Shown piece after piece: positions 7,737 through 15,262 of a DNA stretch of 64,000 bases; positions within the stretch are counted from its first letter, which is position 1; each line of letters opens with the position of its first letter. The position numbers and the translations under genes were made by a program. The stretch spans positions 806,001 through 870,000 of the forward strand of contig NZ_BAAALH010000001.1 in NCBI RefSeq assembly GCF_039528175.1, given 5' to 3'. The notes under the pieces are model-generated. The model had not been told where the DNA came from. It ran no database searches and saw only the letters and a program-made list of their open reading frames with translations. The stretch comes from Citricoccus alkalitolerans (GTDB lineage: Bacteria; Actinomycetota; Actinomycetes; Actinomycetales; Micrococcaceae).

Positions 7737-9365
7737 ATGACACCACGTCCCGTCGGCTCTCGCGCTGGATCCCCTGACCCGCCAGAGTCGGTTCGTGGCC
7801 TGACCGCCGACATCATCGTGATCGGTGCCGGTGCGGCCGGATGCGCGGCTGCTGCCGCCCTCGCTGAGGATCCGGACCGGCGGGTCCTGGTCCTGGAAGC
7901 CGGCCAGTGGAATCGCAACCCCCTGGTGGCCGTGCCGAAGGGTTTTGTGCGGACCATGTTCGATCCGCGGATCAGCCTCGAATACCCGGCACTCCCAGCA
8001 CGGGAAACCGGCCCCGTGGACCTGTGGCGGCGGGGCCGTGGTGTCGGCGGCTCCACGCTCATCAACGGCACCATGTACCTGCGCGGGGAATCCCACCTCT
8101 ATGACGACCTGGCGGATCACCTCGGCCCGGACTGGTCCTGGTCTGCCTTCGGACGGGCCTTCGATAGCCTGGAAGCCGCCCTGCCCGTCTCCGTGCCGCC
8201 GTCCGAACCCTCGTCTGAACCTCCGTCCGAGGTCCTGCACGCCCTGATCGCCGGCCTCGGGGAGATCCGGGTGCCGTTCGTGCAGGACGTGCGCGCCGCC
8301 GTCGGGTCCCGGGTAGGACGGACCCCGGCCACCATCCGAGCCGGGATGCGGCGGAGTGCAACCACGCTGCTGCGACCCGGACTCCGTGCGGGGAACCTGA
8401 GGGTGCTCACGGGACAGACGACCGTGCGGGTGCTGGTCGCCGGTGACCGTGCGGTCGGCGTGGATTCTGTCCTCGCCGACGGCAGCCGCGTTCGTCACAG
8501 CGCCCGGCTTCAAGTGGTGCTCACCGCCGGGACGTTGGAGACACCGCCGCTCCTGGAGCGCTCGGGCATCGGAGACCCGGACCGGTTGCGGCACCTCGGC
8601 ATCGACCCCGTCGTCTCAGCGCCGCGGGTCGGTGAAGGTCTCAAGGAACAACGAGGAGCCACCGTCAAAGCCCGGATCCGCCCCGGGCTGGGGCTCAACG
8701 GCAGGCTCAGGACCACCCGAGGGCTGCTTGGCGCCGCCGCCCAATACCTCGTGACCCGGTCGGGGTCCCTCGCCTCCGGCCCCTACCCGCTCGCCGCCTC
8801 CGTGGACTCGACCGGTGGGAACCGGCCGGACCTGCAACTGCTGCTCACCGACGTCTCCACGGACGGCACTGGCCTGGCACCGGCGGACCATGCCGGACTG
8901 ATGATCCAGGCCTATGCCCTCAGCCCGTACTCCACCGGGTCGGTCCACGCGGCGAGCACCGACCCCTGCCTGCGCCCGCATGTCCGTGCACCCCTGCTCG
9001 AGGATCTCCGCGACCGGGCCGCGGCTGCCGATGCCCTGAAGGCGGCCCGCGCAGTGCTCGCCGCACCGGCTCTCTCGGGAGTGGTCATCGAGGAGCTCCT
9101 TCCCGGAGCCACCGTCGCCGGCGCTGACGACGAGGCTGCCGCCGCCTTCGTCCGCACCTCCGGCGGCGGCATCTATCACGCCGTGGGGACCTGCGCGGCC
9201 GGCGGACCGGACGCTGTCCTGGATGAGCACCTGCGCGTGCGTGGCATCGACGGGTTGCACGTGGCCGACCTCTCCGCATTGCCCACGCATCCCTCCGGAG
9301 GGACGGCCGCGGTGGCCATGGCGCTGGGGCACCTGGCCGGGACCCGGATCAGGGAGGGGCGGTGA
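7737..9365 (+). CDS. mftG: Mycofactocin-associated GMC flavoprotein MftG
   Basis: A 542-aa GMC-family oxidoreductase. The N-terminal FAD-binding Rossmann motif is IVIGAGAAGCAAAAAL (about 27-42), followed by the GMC signature region GRGVGGSTLINGTMYLRG. The C-terminal catalytic part has GGGIYHAVGTC with the active-site His and HPSGGTAAVAMALGHLA. In Mycolicibacterium, MftG is reported to oxidise reduced mycofactocin and pass electrons to the respiratory chain. The assignment rests on the fold plus immediate linkage to mftF, which it overlaps as GTGA (9362-9365). The first 24 residues are a Pro/Ser/Arg-rich extension, so a later start is possible. Unlike the mycobacterial order, it comes first rather than last. 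Confidence 0.85.
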   Translation: MTPRPVGSRAGSPDPPESVRGLTADIIVIGAGAAGCAAAAALAEDPDRRVLVLEAGQWNRNPLVAVPKGFVRTMFDPRISLEYPALPARETGPVDLWRRGRGVGGSTLINGTMYLRGESHLYDDLADHLGPDWSWSAFGRAFDSLEAALPVSVPPSEPSSEPPSEVLHALIAGLGEIRVPFVQDVRAAVGSRVGRTPATIRAGMRRSATTLLRPGLRAGNLRVLTGQTTVRVLVAGDRAVGVDSVLADGSRVRHSARLQVVLTAGTLETPPLLERSGIGDPDRLRHLGIDPVVSAPRVGEGLKEQRGATVKARIRPGLGLNGRLRTTRGLLGAAAQYLVTRSGSLASGPYPLAASVDSTGGNRPDLQLLLTDVSTDGTGLAPADHAGLMIQAYALSPYSTGSVHAASTDPCLRPHVRAPLLEDLRDRAAAADALKAARAVLAAPALSGVVIEELLPGATVAGADDEAAAAFVRTSGGGIYHAVGTCAAGGPDAVLDEHLRVRGIDGLHVADLSALPTHPSGGTAAVAMALGHLAGTRIREGR

Positions 9366-10882
9366 CGGGGATCGCTCGGACGCAGGGCTCCTACACCCGT
9401 CGAAGCGGTGAACTGGTGTTCGGCGGGTCGCCGTGGGGACTGGCCCGCCTCTCGGCCCCGGCCCGGCCCTTCGCCAGGAGGGCACTGCGCCGCGGCGCCG
9501 GGGCCGTCGAGCCGGTCAACGACGTGGAACGTGCCACGGCAGGACTCCTCGTGGACCGCGGTCTGGCCCTGCCCATCCACCCGCCCCGCCGGCCCCGTCC
9601 GGACGAAGTGGACGTGATCGTACCGGTCCACGGTTCGGCCGTGCCCCTGGCACGTCTGCTCCCGGCATTGGACGGCCATCGGGTGACCGTGGTGGACGAT
9701 GCCTCGAGCGCCGACGATGCCCGGGAGATCGCACGGGTCTGTGCAGCCCACGGCGTGCGCCTGGTGGTCCTGCCCGAGAACGTCGGGCCCGGCGGCGCTC
9801 GCAATGCCGGTCTGGCCGCGTCGAGCGATGCAGCCAAAGTACCGGCCGACTTCGTCGCGTTCCTGGACGCGGACACGGTGCCCACCGAAGACTGGTTGGA
9901 CGTCCTCCGTCCTCACTTCGACGAGCCGGCGGTGGCCGTCGTCGCTCCCCGCGTCCGCGGCACCGTGACCGGCGCCGGCGCGGGCACCGTCCTGGAACGG
10001 TTCGAGTCCCGGCGCGGCGGACTCGACCTCGGCTCTCATGCGCGCCGCGTCGCCCCCGGTGGACAGATCGGCTATGTCCCCACCGCCGCACTGCTCGTAC
10101 GCCGCGAGGCCCTGCCGGACCCGCCCTTCGAGCCGGGACTGAGGGTGGGGGAGGACGTCGACCTCATCTGGCGACTCGTCGCCGCCGGCCACACCGTCCG
10201 GTATGTGCCGTCCGCCGAGGTTCATCACGAGGTCCGCCCTGGGCTGCGGGACTGGTCCAAGCGCCATGCGGCCTATGGAACCTCCGCAGTACCGCTCGAG
10301 GACCGGCACCCCGGCCGCCTCGCCCCAGCCACCTGGGGGTGGCCCGGTCTGGCGGTGCTCGCGGGATGCCTGGTGGCTGCCGGCGGCCGGGGTGCGATGC
10401 GAGGGATGGGCCTGGCGGTCGCCGCGGGTGGTGTGGCAGTCCAACTCGGCGCCGGCGTCCGCCGATTCCATCGTCGGGGTCTGCCCGTCTCCGGCGGCGC
10501 CGAGGTCGCTGTGCTCGGATTGCGGTCCGAGATCACCGCCGTCGGCAACGCCCTGCGCCGCGAATGGTGGCCGATCGGGGCGGTGGCCCTCGCGGTTTCC
10601 GCGGCGCCGGCGAGTCGGCCGCGGCGGGTGGCGCGCGCCGTCGTCGTACTGGCCCTGGCTCCCACGGTGCCGGACACCGCGCAGGCCGCCCGGCACTGGG
10701 TTCAGGACCGCCTCAGCCATGATGACCCACCACACGACGCCGGTGCCGCCCTCGATCCCGTTCGGCACCTTGCCCTGCGACTCGTGGCGGACGCGGCCTA
10801 CGGTACCGGCGTGCTCCATGCCGCGGTGCGGTCCCGGCGGTGGGCGGTGCTGCGGCCGCGGCTGCGCGGTCGGGCGGCCTAG
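9362..10882 (+). CDS. mftF: Mycofactocin glycosyltransferase MftF
   Basis: A 506-aa protein with a family-2 glycosyltransferase domain at about 80-310: DVIVPVHG, then VTVVDDASSADD, the DxD motif in FVAFLDADTVP, and GEDVDLIWRLVAAG near the acceptor site. Hydrophobic helices after about residue 320 indicate membrane attachment. MftF adds a chain of beta-1,4-linked glucose units to (pre)mycofactocin. The start is GTG 9362, coupled to the mftG stop. The gene ends 19 bp from the convergent mftE stop. Length and domain order fit the family. Confidence 0.9.
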   Translation: MTGIARTQGSYTRRSGELVFGGSPWGLARLSAPARPFARRALRRGAGAVEPVNDVERATAGLLVDRGLALPIHPPRRPRPDEVDVIVPVHGSAVPLARLLPALDGHRVTVVDDASSADDAREIARVCAAHGVRLVVLPENVGPGGARNAGLAASSDAAKVPADFVAFLDADTVPTEDWLDVLRPHFDEPAVAVVAPRVRGTVTGAGAGTVLERFESRRGGLDLGSHARRVAPGGQIGYVPTAALLVRREALPDPPFEPGLRVGEDVDLIWRLVAAGHTVRYVPSAEVHHEVRPGLRDWSKRHAAYGTSAVPLEDRHPGRLAPATWGWPGLAVLAGCLVAAGGRGAMRGMGLAVAAGGVAVQLGAGVRRFHRRGLPVSGGAEVAVLGLRSEITAVGNALRREWWPIGAVALAVSAAPASRPRRVARAVVVLALAPTVPDTAQAARHWVQDRLSHDDPPHDAGAALDPVRHLALRLVADAAYGTGVLHAAVRSRRWAVLRPRLRGRAA

Positions 10883-10901
10883 AATCTATCGCTTGTGCCG
10901 T

Positions 10902-11588
10902 CTATCCCGTGAGGCCATCGAATGCAGCGGTGGCTCGGTCGCGGAGCCGGACGAACAGGTCCGCCCCCTCGGCGGCGCTGGCGCCCGTCGGATCGCCGAG
11001 CACGCCGTTCGGGCTCACGCCCCGCACCCCGTGGGCCTTCATCTCGGCGAAAAGCTCTCGCACGGGTGTGGTGTTGCCGGGCTCCGCGTGTTCGAGCCGC
11101 ACCCGCTCCGGGGTCAGGTGCAGCATCAGCGAGGTCTCGGTCCGGCCGGCATGGGCGTCCATGCCCGGCAGGCCGAGGTGGTGGAGGAGGAGTGTCCGTC
11201 CTTCGGCCGTGCACAGGTCGGCTGCGGACCGGAGAGCATCCACATTGCCGCCATGGCCGTTGACCACCATGACCGCTGAAAACGCCGGAGTGGAGCTGCG
11301 GACCACCTCGACGACGAGCTGACGCAGGGCGTCACTGCCGATGGACAGTGTGCCGGGGAAACCGGCATGTTCCCCGCTGGCACCGATCGGCAGGGTCGGG
11401 GCGAGAGCCGCACGAGGCCGGGCGTCTGCCACGGCGGCGGCCACCGCCGTGGCGGTGACGGCATCCGTGTCCAGGGGAAGGTGTGGACCGTGCTGCTCCA
11501 GTGCCCCGATCGGGAGTACCAGCACCGGGGCCGCCCCGCCGAAGGTCTGCGGGTTGATGTCCGGCCAGGTGGCATCAGTGAGTCTCAT
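10902..11588 (-). CDS. mftE: Mycofactocin peptidase MftE (creatininase family)
   Basis: A 228-aa creatininase-fold metallopeptidase. Metal ligands lie in LPIGALEQHGPHLPLDTD (Glu31, His33, Asp40) and VVNGHGGN near residue 115. MftE cleaves the MftC-modified precursor to release the C-terminal Val-Tyr-derived lactam, AHDP. ATG 11588 is chosen because AGGAG precedes it and because its ATGA overlaps the mftR stop at 11585; the open frame extends to 11774 but would cover mftR. The gene lies on the strand opposite mftA-D and is co-transcribed with the regulator, which is unusual since mftE generally follows mftD. Confidence 0.9.
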   Translation of the reverse strand: MRLTDATWPDINPQTFGGAAPVLVLPIGALEQHGPHLPLDTDAVTATAVAAAVADARPRAALAPTLPIGASGEHAGFPGTLSIGSDALRQLVVEVVRSSTPAFSAVMVVNGHGGNVDALRSAADLCTAEGRTLLLHHLGLPGMDAHAGRTETSLMLHLTPERVRLEHAEPGNTTPVRELFAEMKAHGVRGVSPNGVLGDPTGASAAEGADLFVRLRDRATAAFDGLTG

Positions 11589-12295
11589 TGGCGTTCCTCT
11601 CCTGCGTTTCCCGGATTGTCCCGATGATCGTGGTTCTCCTGTGGTCCTGCCGGAGGGTCCAGTCGCGTCGACAGCTGCGCGGCGACGCCCTGCTCCAGCC
11701 GGTCCAGGTCCACGAGCGCAGCGAAGGCGGTGTCGATGAAGGTCGTGAGGTCGGTATCGGATGAGGGAATCCACTGCCGATAGGCGGCGACGGCCGCGCT
11801 CAAGGCGACCTCACCGACCAGTTCGGGGAAGAAGGACGTGGGCTCCATATCCAGGCGCCGAGCCGTGAACTCCGCGATGACCCCACGCCAGTCCAGGAAC
11901 TTCACCTGGGAACGGGCGATCAGTTCCGGCTCCGTGAGGATGAGTCCGAGGCGGGCGCGGTGCTGGTCAACGGCCTCCGGCGGTACCCGGTTGAACTCCA
12001 CGACGGCATGGCGCACGGCCTCCATCAGGGGGACGCCATCCGGCACGAGGGCCAGTTCTCCGCGGAGCCGCTCCACCTCCCGGGCGAAATCTCCCCAGGG
12101 CAGGTCCGCCTTCGTCGGGAAGTAGCGGAAGAAGGTCCGGCGGGACACTCCCGCCGCATCGGCGATCTGTTGGACCGAGACGTGCTCATACCCACGGCTG
12201 GTGAAGAGCTCCACGCCGATCTCGGCCAGCACGTCATGCGTGGTGGCACGGGGACGGCCCAGCGCACGGTCAGGTGTCTCGTGGTTCTCGGTCAT
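11585..12295 (-). CDS. mftR: Mycofactocin TetR-family regulator MftR
   Basis: A 236-aa TetR-type repressor. The N-terminal helix-turn-helix at about 20-68 is clear: VELFTSRGYEHVSVQQIADA then GVSRRTFFRYFPTKADL. The C-terminal domain matches MftR-type regulators. In Mycolicibacterium, MftR represses the mft genes and is relieved by acyl-CoA. ATG 12295 has GAGGAGGGG upstream. It is divergent from mftA and overlaps mftE downstream, so it probably controls both arms from the 136-bp region, which holds a 22-bp palindrome. The C-terminal 25 residues are charged and of low complexity. Confidence 0.88.
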   Translation of the reverse strand: MTENHETPDRALGRPRATTHDVLAEIGVELFTSRGYEHVSVQQIADAAGVSRRTFFRYFPTKADLPWGDFAREVERLRGELALVPDGVPLMEAVRHAVVEFNRVPPEAVDQHRARLGLILTEPELIARSQVKFLDWRGVIAEFTARRLDMEPTSFFPELVGEVALSAAVAAYRQWIPSSDTDLTTFIDTAFAALVDLDRLEQGVAAQLSTRLDPPAGPQENHDHRDNPGNAGEERQ

Positions 12296-12315
12296 GGCCC
12301 CTCCTCTCGCCTCTA

Positions 12316-12341
12316 GGGGGATTGTTCACAAGGTTGTCAAC
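12316..12341 (-). promoter_or_regulatory. Candidate mftR-mftE promoter with imperfect palindrome
   Basis: On the minus strand TTGACA (12335-12340) forms a consensus -35 hexamer, with a poor -10-like TAGA about 18 bp downstream near 12316. The same bases form an imperfect inverted repeat, GTTCACA-aggt-TGTCAAC (12324-12341, one mismatch pair). A repressor bound here would block mftR. Inferred from sequence only. Confidence 0.45.
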
Positions 12342-12347
12342 GATCCA

Positions 12348-12404
12348 TTGCATTGGCACCCTGTGTCATTTAGTCTCTCATCATGTGAGTGATCCAACTC
12401 ACAT
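12348..12404 (+). promoter_or_regulatory. Candidate mftA promoter and MftR operator
   Basis: TTGCAT (12348-12353) and TAGTCT (12371-12376) are 17 bp apart and resemble a sigma-70-type promoter facing mftA. Just downstream is a perfect 8+6+8 palindrome, ATGTGAGT-gatcca-ACTCACAT (12383-12404), ending 27 bp before the mftA start. Its symmetry, size and position are those expected of a TetR operator. MftR is the obvious ligand but binding is inferred. Confidence 0.6.
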
Positions 12405-12431
12405 CTTGTCAGCACTTTTCCGGGAGGAACT

Positions 12432-12533
12432 ATGGAGCAGTCCAGCGCCCCAGCCCAGAGCACCGACCCCGAGGTCACGGCGGACGACCTTGTGGAGGAT
12501 GTCTCAATCGACGGCATGTGCGGGGTCTACTGA
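12432..12533 (+). CDS. mftA: Mycofactocin precursor peptide MftA
   Basis: A 33-residue peptide starting MEQSSAPAQS and ending in the diagnostic mycofactocin core IDGMCGVY directly before TGA. MftC modifies the last two residues, Val-Tyr, by oxidative decarboxylation of Tyr and C-C crosslinking. The acidic middle (TADDLVEDVS) is the leader recognised by MftB in studied systems. ATG 12432 has GGGAGG 5 bp upstream. mftB starts 2 bp after the stop. The C-terminal signature together with mftB and mftC makes the call secure. Confidence 0.97.
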   Translation: MEQSSAPAQSTDPEVTADDLVEDVSIDGMCGVY

Positions 12534-12535
12534 CC

Positions 12536-12856
12536 TTGGCTACCACCACACACCTGGCTGTGGATCCGGGATCGGGGCTCGGCCTCGATCCCGGGACGGC
12601 CTGGATCCTCAATCCGCGCGTGGCAGTGCGGCCTGAACCCTTCGGAGCACTGCTCTACCACTTCGGCACCCGCCGCCTCAGCTTCCTCAAGGACACCCGA
12701 CTCGTCGACCTGGTCACCGCACTGGCCGACTTCCCGAGTGTGGACGCGGCGTTCACCGCCCTGGAGATCGACGAGGAATCCCGTCCGGGCTACGTGTCCG
12801 CCCTGCATCGACTCGCCGAAACAGACATGCTGCTGCCGGCCATCAACCACGCCTGA
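12536..12856 (+). CDS. mftB: Mycofactocin chaperone MftB (RRE/PqqD-like)
   Basis: A small protein, 106 aa from TTG 12536, of the RiPP-recognition-element family. Conserved stretches are WILNPRVAVRPEPFGALLYHFGTRRLSFLKD and LVDLVTALADFPSV. MftB binds the MftA leader and presents it to MftC. TTG 12536 lies 2 bp after the mftA stop, with only a weak GCGGGG upstream, and GTG 12560 is an alternative. The longer open frame back to 12389 would overlap all of mftA and is not credible. mftC begins 24 bp downstream. Confidence 0.9.
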   Translation: MATTTHLAVDPGSGLGLDPGTAWILNPRVAVRPEPFGALLYHFGTRRLSFLKDTRLVDLVTALADFPSVDAAFTALEIDEESRPGYVSALHRLAETDMLLPAINHA

Positions 12857-12880
12857 CGACTCAACCCACGGGAGTATCCC

Positions 12881-14140
12881 TTGACCCTCGCCCCCGAGCG
12901 CCGTCCTTCCCTCATCGACCACTTCGAACGTGGCCTCGATTCCCCCATCTGCCTGACCTGGGAGTTGACCTACGCCTGCAACCTCAGCTGCTCGCACTGC
13001 CTCTCCGCCTCCGGGCGCCGCGACCCGAACGAGCTGTCCACCGAGCAGTGCAAGGAGATCATCGACGAGCTCCAGCGGATGCAGGTCTTCTACGTCAACA
13101 TCGGCGGCGGTGAGCCCACCGTCCGCTCCGACTTCTGGGAGATCGTCGAGTACGCCACCAGCCATGACGTCGGCGTGAAGTTCTCCACCAACGGGGTACG
13201 CATCGACGCTGCCGCGGCCCAGCGGATTGCCGACAACGGCTACATCGACGTGCAGATCTCCCTCGACGGGGCTACCGCGGAGGTCAATGACGCCCTGCGG
13301 GGCAAGGGATCCTTCGACCTCGCGGTCCGGGCGATGCAGAACCTGAAGGAAGCCGGCGTCGAGGGGTTCAAGATCTCCGTGGTCATGACCCGGCACAACA
13401 TCCCGCAGCTCGACGAGTTCAAGGCCCTGGCTGACGAGTACGGGGCCACGCTGCGCATCACCCGCTTGCGGCCCTCCGGACGTGCGGTGGATGTCTGGGA
13501 TGACATCCACCCGCGCCCCGAGCAGCAGCGCGAGCTCTACGACTGGCTGGTCGCCCACGGAGAGGGGGTGCTGACCGGTGACTCGTTCTTCCACCTCTCG
13601 GCCTATGGAGAGACCCTGCCCGGGCTGAACCTCTGCGGTGCCGGGAGGGTGGTGTGCCTGATCGATCCGGTCGGCGATGTCTACGCCTGTCCCTTCGCGA
13701 TCCATGACGAGTTCAAAGCCGGCAATACGGTGGACGATGGCGGATTCGCCAACGTCTGGCGGGGCTCCGAGCTGTTCACCGAGCTGCGCGAGCCCCAGAC
13801 GGGCGGAGCCTGTGCCGGGTGTCAGTTCATCGACACCTGCCGTGGCGGCTGCATGGCGGCGAAGTTCTTCACGGGGCTGCCGCTCGACGGACCGGACCCC
13901 GAATGCGTGCGCGGCCTCGGCGAGGAACTCCTCCAAAGTCGTGAGGCGGACCTGGAGTTCCCGCGGCCCAGTGTCGACCGGTCCCACCGGACCTCACCGC
14001 CCCGCCCACGCGCGAAGTCTCGTCCGGTGCCCGTGAGCATCGGTATGGGCGCACCCGCACGCCCCCCAGTCAGTGCCTGTGAGATCGACCCCCTGGCCGG
14101 ATTCGTGCCCCCGAAAGCCTCCTCGTCCGGATCCTCCTGA
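12881..14140 (+). CDS. mftC: Mycofactocin radical SAM maturase MftC
   Basis: A 419-aa radical SAM/SPASM protein. The [4Fe-4S]-SAM motif is CNLSCSHC (Cys33, Cys37, Cys40), followed by GGGEP (SAM binding). The C-terminal SPASM auxiliary-cluster cysteines run from CGAGRVVC through YACPF and CAGCQFIDTCRGGC. MftC decarboxylates the MftA C-terminal Tyr and crosslinks it to Val. It starts at TTG 12881 with CGGGAG upstream. The last 55 residues form a Pro/Arg/Ser-rich tail after the catalytic region, longer than I expect for the family; the gene end overlaps a 14-bp tandem repeat that contributes the stop codon. Confidence 0.95.
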   Translation: MTLAPERRPSLIDHFERGLDSPICLTWELTYACNLSCSHCLSASGRRDPNELSTEQCKEIIDELQRMQVFYVNIGGGEPTVRSDFWEIVEYATSHDVGVKFSTNGVRIDAAAAQRIADNGYIDVQISLDGATAEVNDALRGKGSFDLAVRAMQNLKEAGVEGFKISVVMTRHNIPQLDEFKALADEYGATLRITRLRPSGRAVDVWDDIHPRPEQQRELYDWLVAHGEGVLTGDSFFHLSAYGETLPGLNLCGAGRVVCLIDPVGDVYACPFAIHDEFKAGNTVDDGGFANVWRGSELFTELREPQTGGACAGCQFIDTCRGGCMAAKFFTGLPLDGPDPECVRGLGEELLQSREADLEFPRPSVDRSHRTSPPRPRAKSRPVPVSIGMGAPARPPVSACEIDPLAGFVPPKASSSGSS

Positions 14141-14166
14141 CCGGATCCTCCTGACCGGATCCCCCC
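14127..14166. repeat. 14-bp tandem repeat at the mftC 3' end
   Basis: The unit CCGGATCCTCCTGA occurs at 14127-14140 and 14141-14154, with a partial third copy to 14166. The mftC TGA is the last three bases of the first unit, so a copy-number change would leave the stop intact. It looks like slippage; no function is evident. Confidence 0.8.
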
Positions 14167-14273
14167 GCTGACTCTCCCGGCGTCGGCCTCTCGTCCGTCG
14201 TCTCCCGAACCCACCGCATCACCCATGACGATTCTCAGCACCATCACGCATCAAGACGCAGGAGGCACACATC

Positions 14274-15116
14274 ATGACAGGACGTATGGAAGGCAAGGTC
14301 GCCTTCATCACCGGCGCTGCACGCGGACAGGGCAGAAGCCATGCGATCCGGCTGGCCGAGGAGGGCGCGGACATCATTGCGGTCGACCTCTGCGCCCCGG
14401 TGGACAGCCTGGAAGGTTTCTACGATCTGCCGGGAGAGGAGGAGCTGCGGGAAACCGCGCGGCAGGTGGAGGCACAGGGTCGTCGAGTGGTGGCGCGCGT
14501 TGCGGACGTGCGGGATCTGGACGCACTGAAGTCGGCCGTCAACGATGGCGTGGCCGAACTCGGCGCCGTCAACGTCATCGTCGCCAACGCCGGGATCTTT
14601 ACTTTCGGGGCGAACACGCATGAGGTCAGCGAGACGTCGTGGAACGACATCCAGGACATCAATCTCACCGGCGTGTGGCATACCTACGCTGCGGCTGCTG
14701 AGCACCTGATCAAGGCTGGAGAGGGCGGATCCGTCATCATCATCTCCTCCCTCGCCGGATTCAAGGGGCTGGCGAACGTTGCGGCCTATACCGCTGCGAA
14801 GCACGGCATCGTCGGTCTGATGAAGGTGCTCGCCAACGAGCTGGGTCCACACGGCATCCGAGTCAACACCATCCATCCAAACTCGATCGACACACCCATG
14901 GTGAAGAACGCGAGCGCGTACCGGCTCTTCCGGCCGGACCTGGATGAACCGGAGGCGTCTGACGCCGAAGCAGCGTTCGCCGGTCTGAACCCCTTCGGGA
15001 AGGCATGGATCGAGCCCGTCCATGTGTCCAACGCAGTTCTGTGGCTCGCTTCCGATGAGTCCTTCTACGTGTCCGGTGGCCAGATCCCGGTCGACGGTGG
15101 CGCGGCCATCAAGTAG
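14274..15116 (+). CDS. Mycofactocin-coupled SDR oxidoreductase
   Basis: A 280-aa short-chain dehydrogenase. The nucleotide-binding motif is TGAARGQGRSHA, the variant typical of the mycofactocin-dependent SDR subfamily. NNAG is replaced by VANAG, the catalytic Ser is in IIISSLAG and Tyr-x3-Lys is YTAAK. Such enzymes hold NAD(H) tightly and use mycofactocin as the external electron acceptor for alcohol oxidation. The start is ATG 14274 with AGGAGG upstream. The gene sits between mftC and mftD on the same strand, so it should be co-expressed with cofactor synthesis. The alcohol substrate is unknown; the IclR-led catabolic cluster downstream is a possible source. Confidence 0.88.
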   Translation: MTGRMEGKVAFITGAARGQGRSHAIRLAEEGADIIAVDLCAPVDSLEGFYDLPGEEELRETARQVEAQGRRVVARVADVRDLDALKSAVNDGVAELGAVNVIVANAGIFTFGANTHEVSETSWNDIQDINLTGVWHTYAAAAEHLIKAGEGGSVIIISSLAGFKGLANVAAYTAAKHGIVGLMKVLANELGPHGIRVNTIHPNSIDTPMVKNASAYRLFRPDLDEPEASDAEAAFAGLNPFGKAWIEPVHVSNAVLWLASDESFYVSGGQIPVDGGAAIK

Positions 15117-15262
15117 GTCGAGCCGGATGAGGAGGGCCGCGCCGTGAACGGCCTGCCGGAGCACAGTCAGGCGGCCCGCACTCGGGCGAGCCAGTGCACA
15201 ACGGCGTCTGGCTCGCCGACGAGCAACGATCAACGACATCCAACAGTGAGGACAGCATCACC

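Noticed and set aside
12389..12535. Extended N terminus for MftB
   Set aside because: It would overlap the promoter, operator and all of mftA, and its sequence has no relation to the MftB family.
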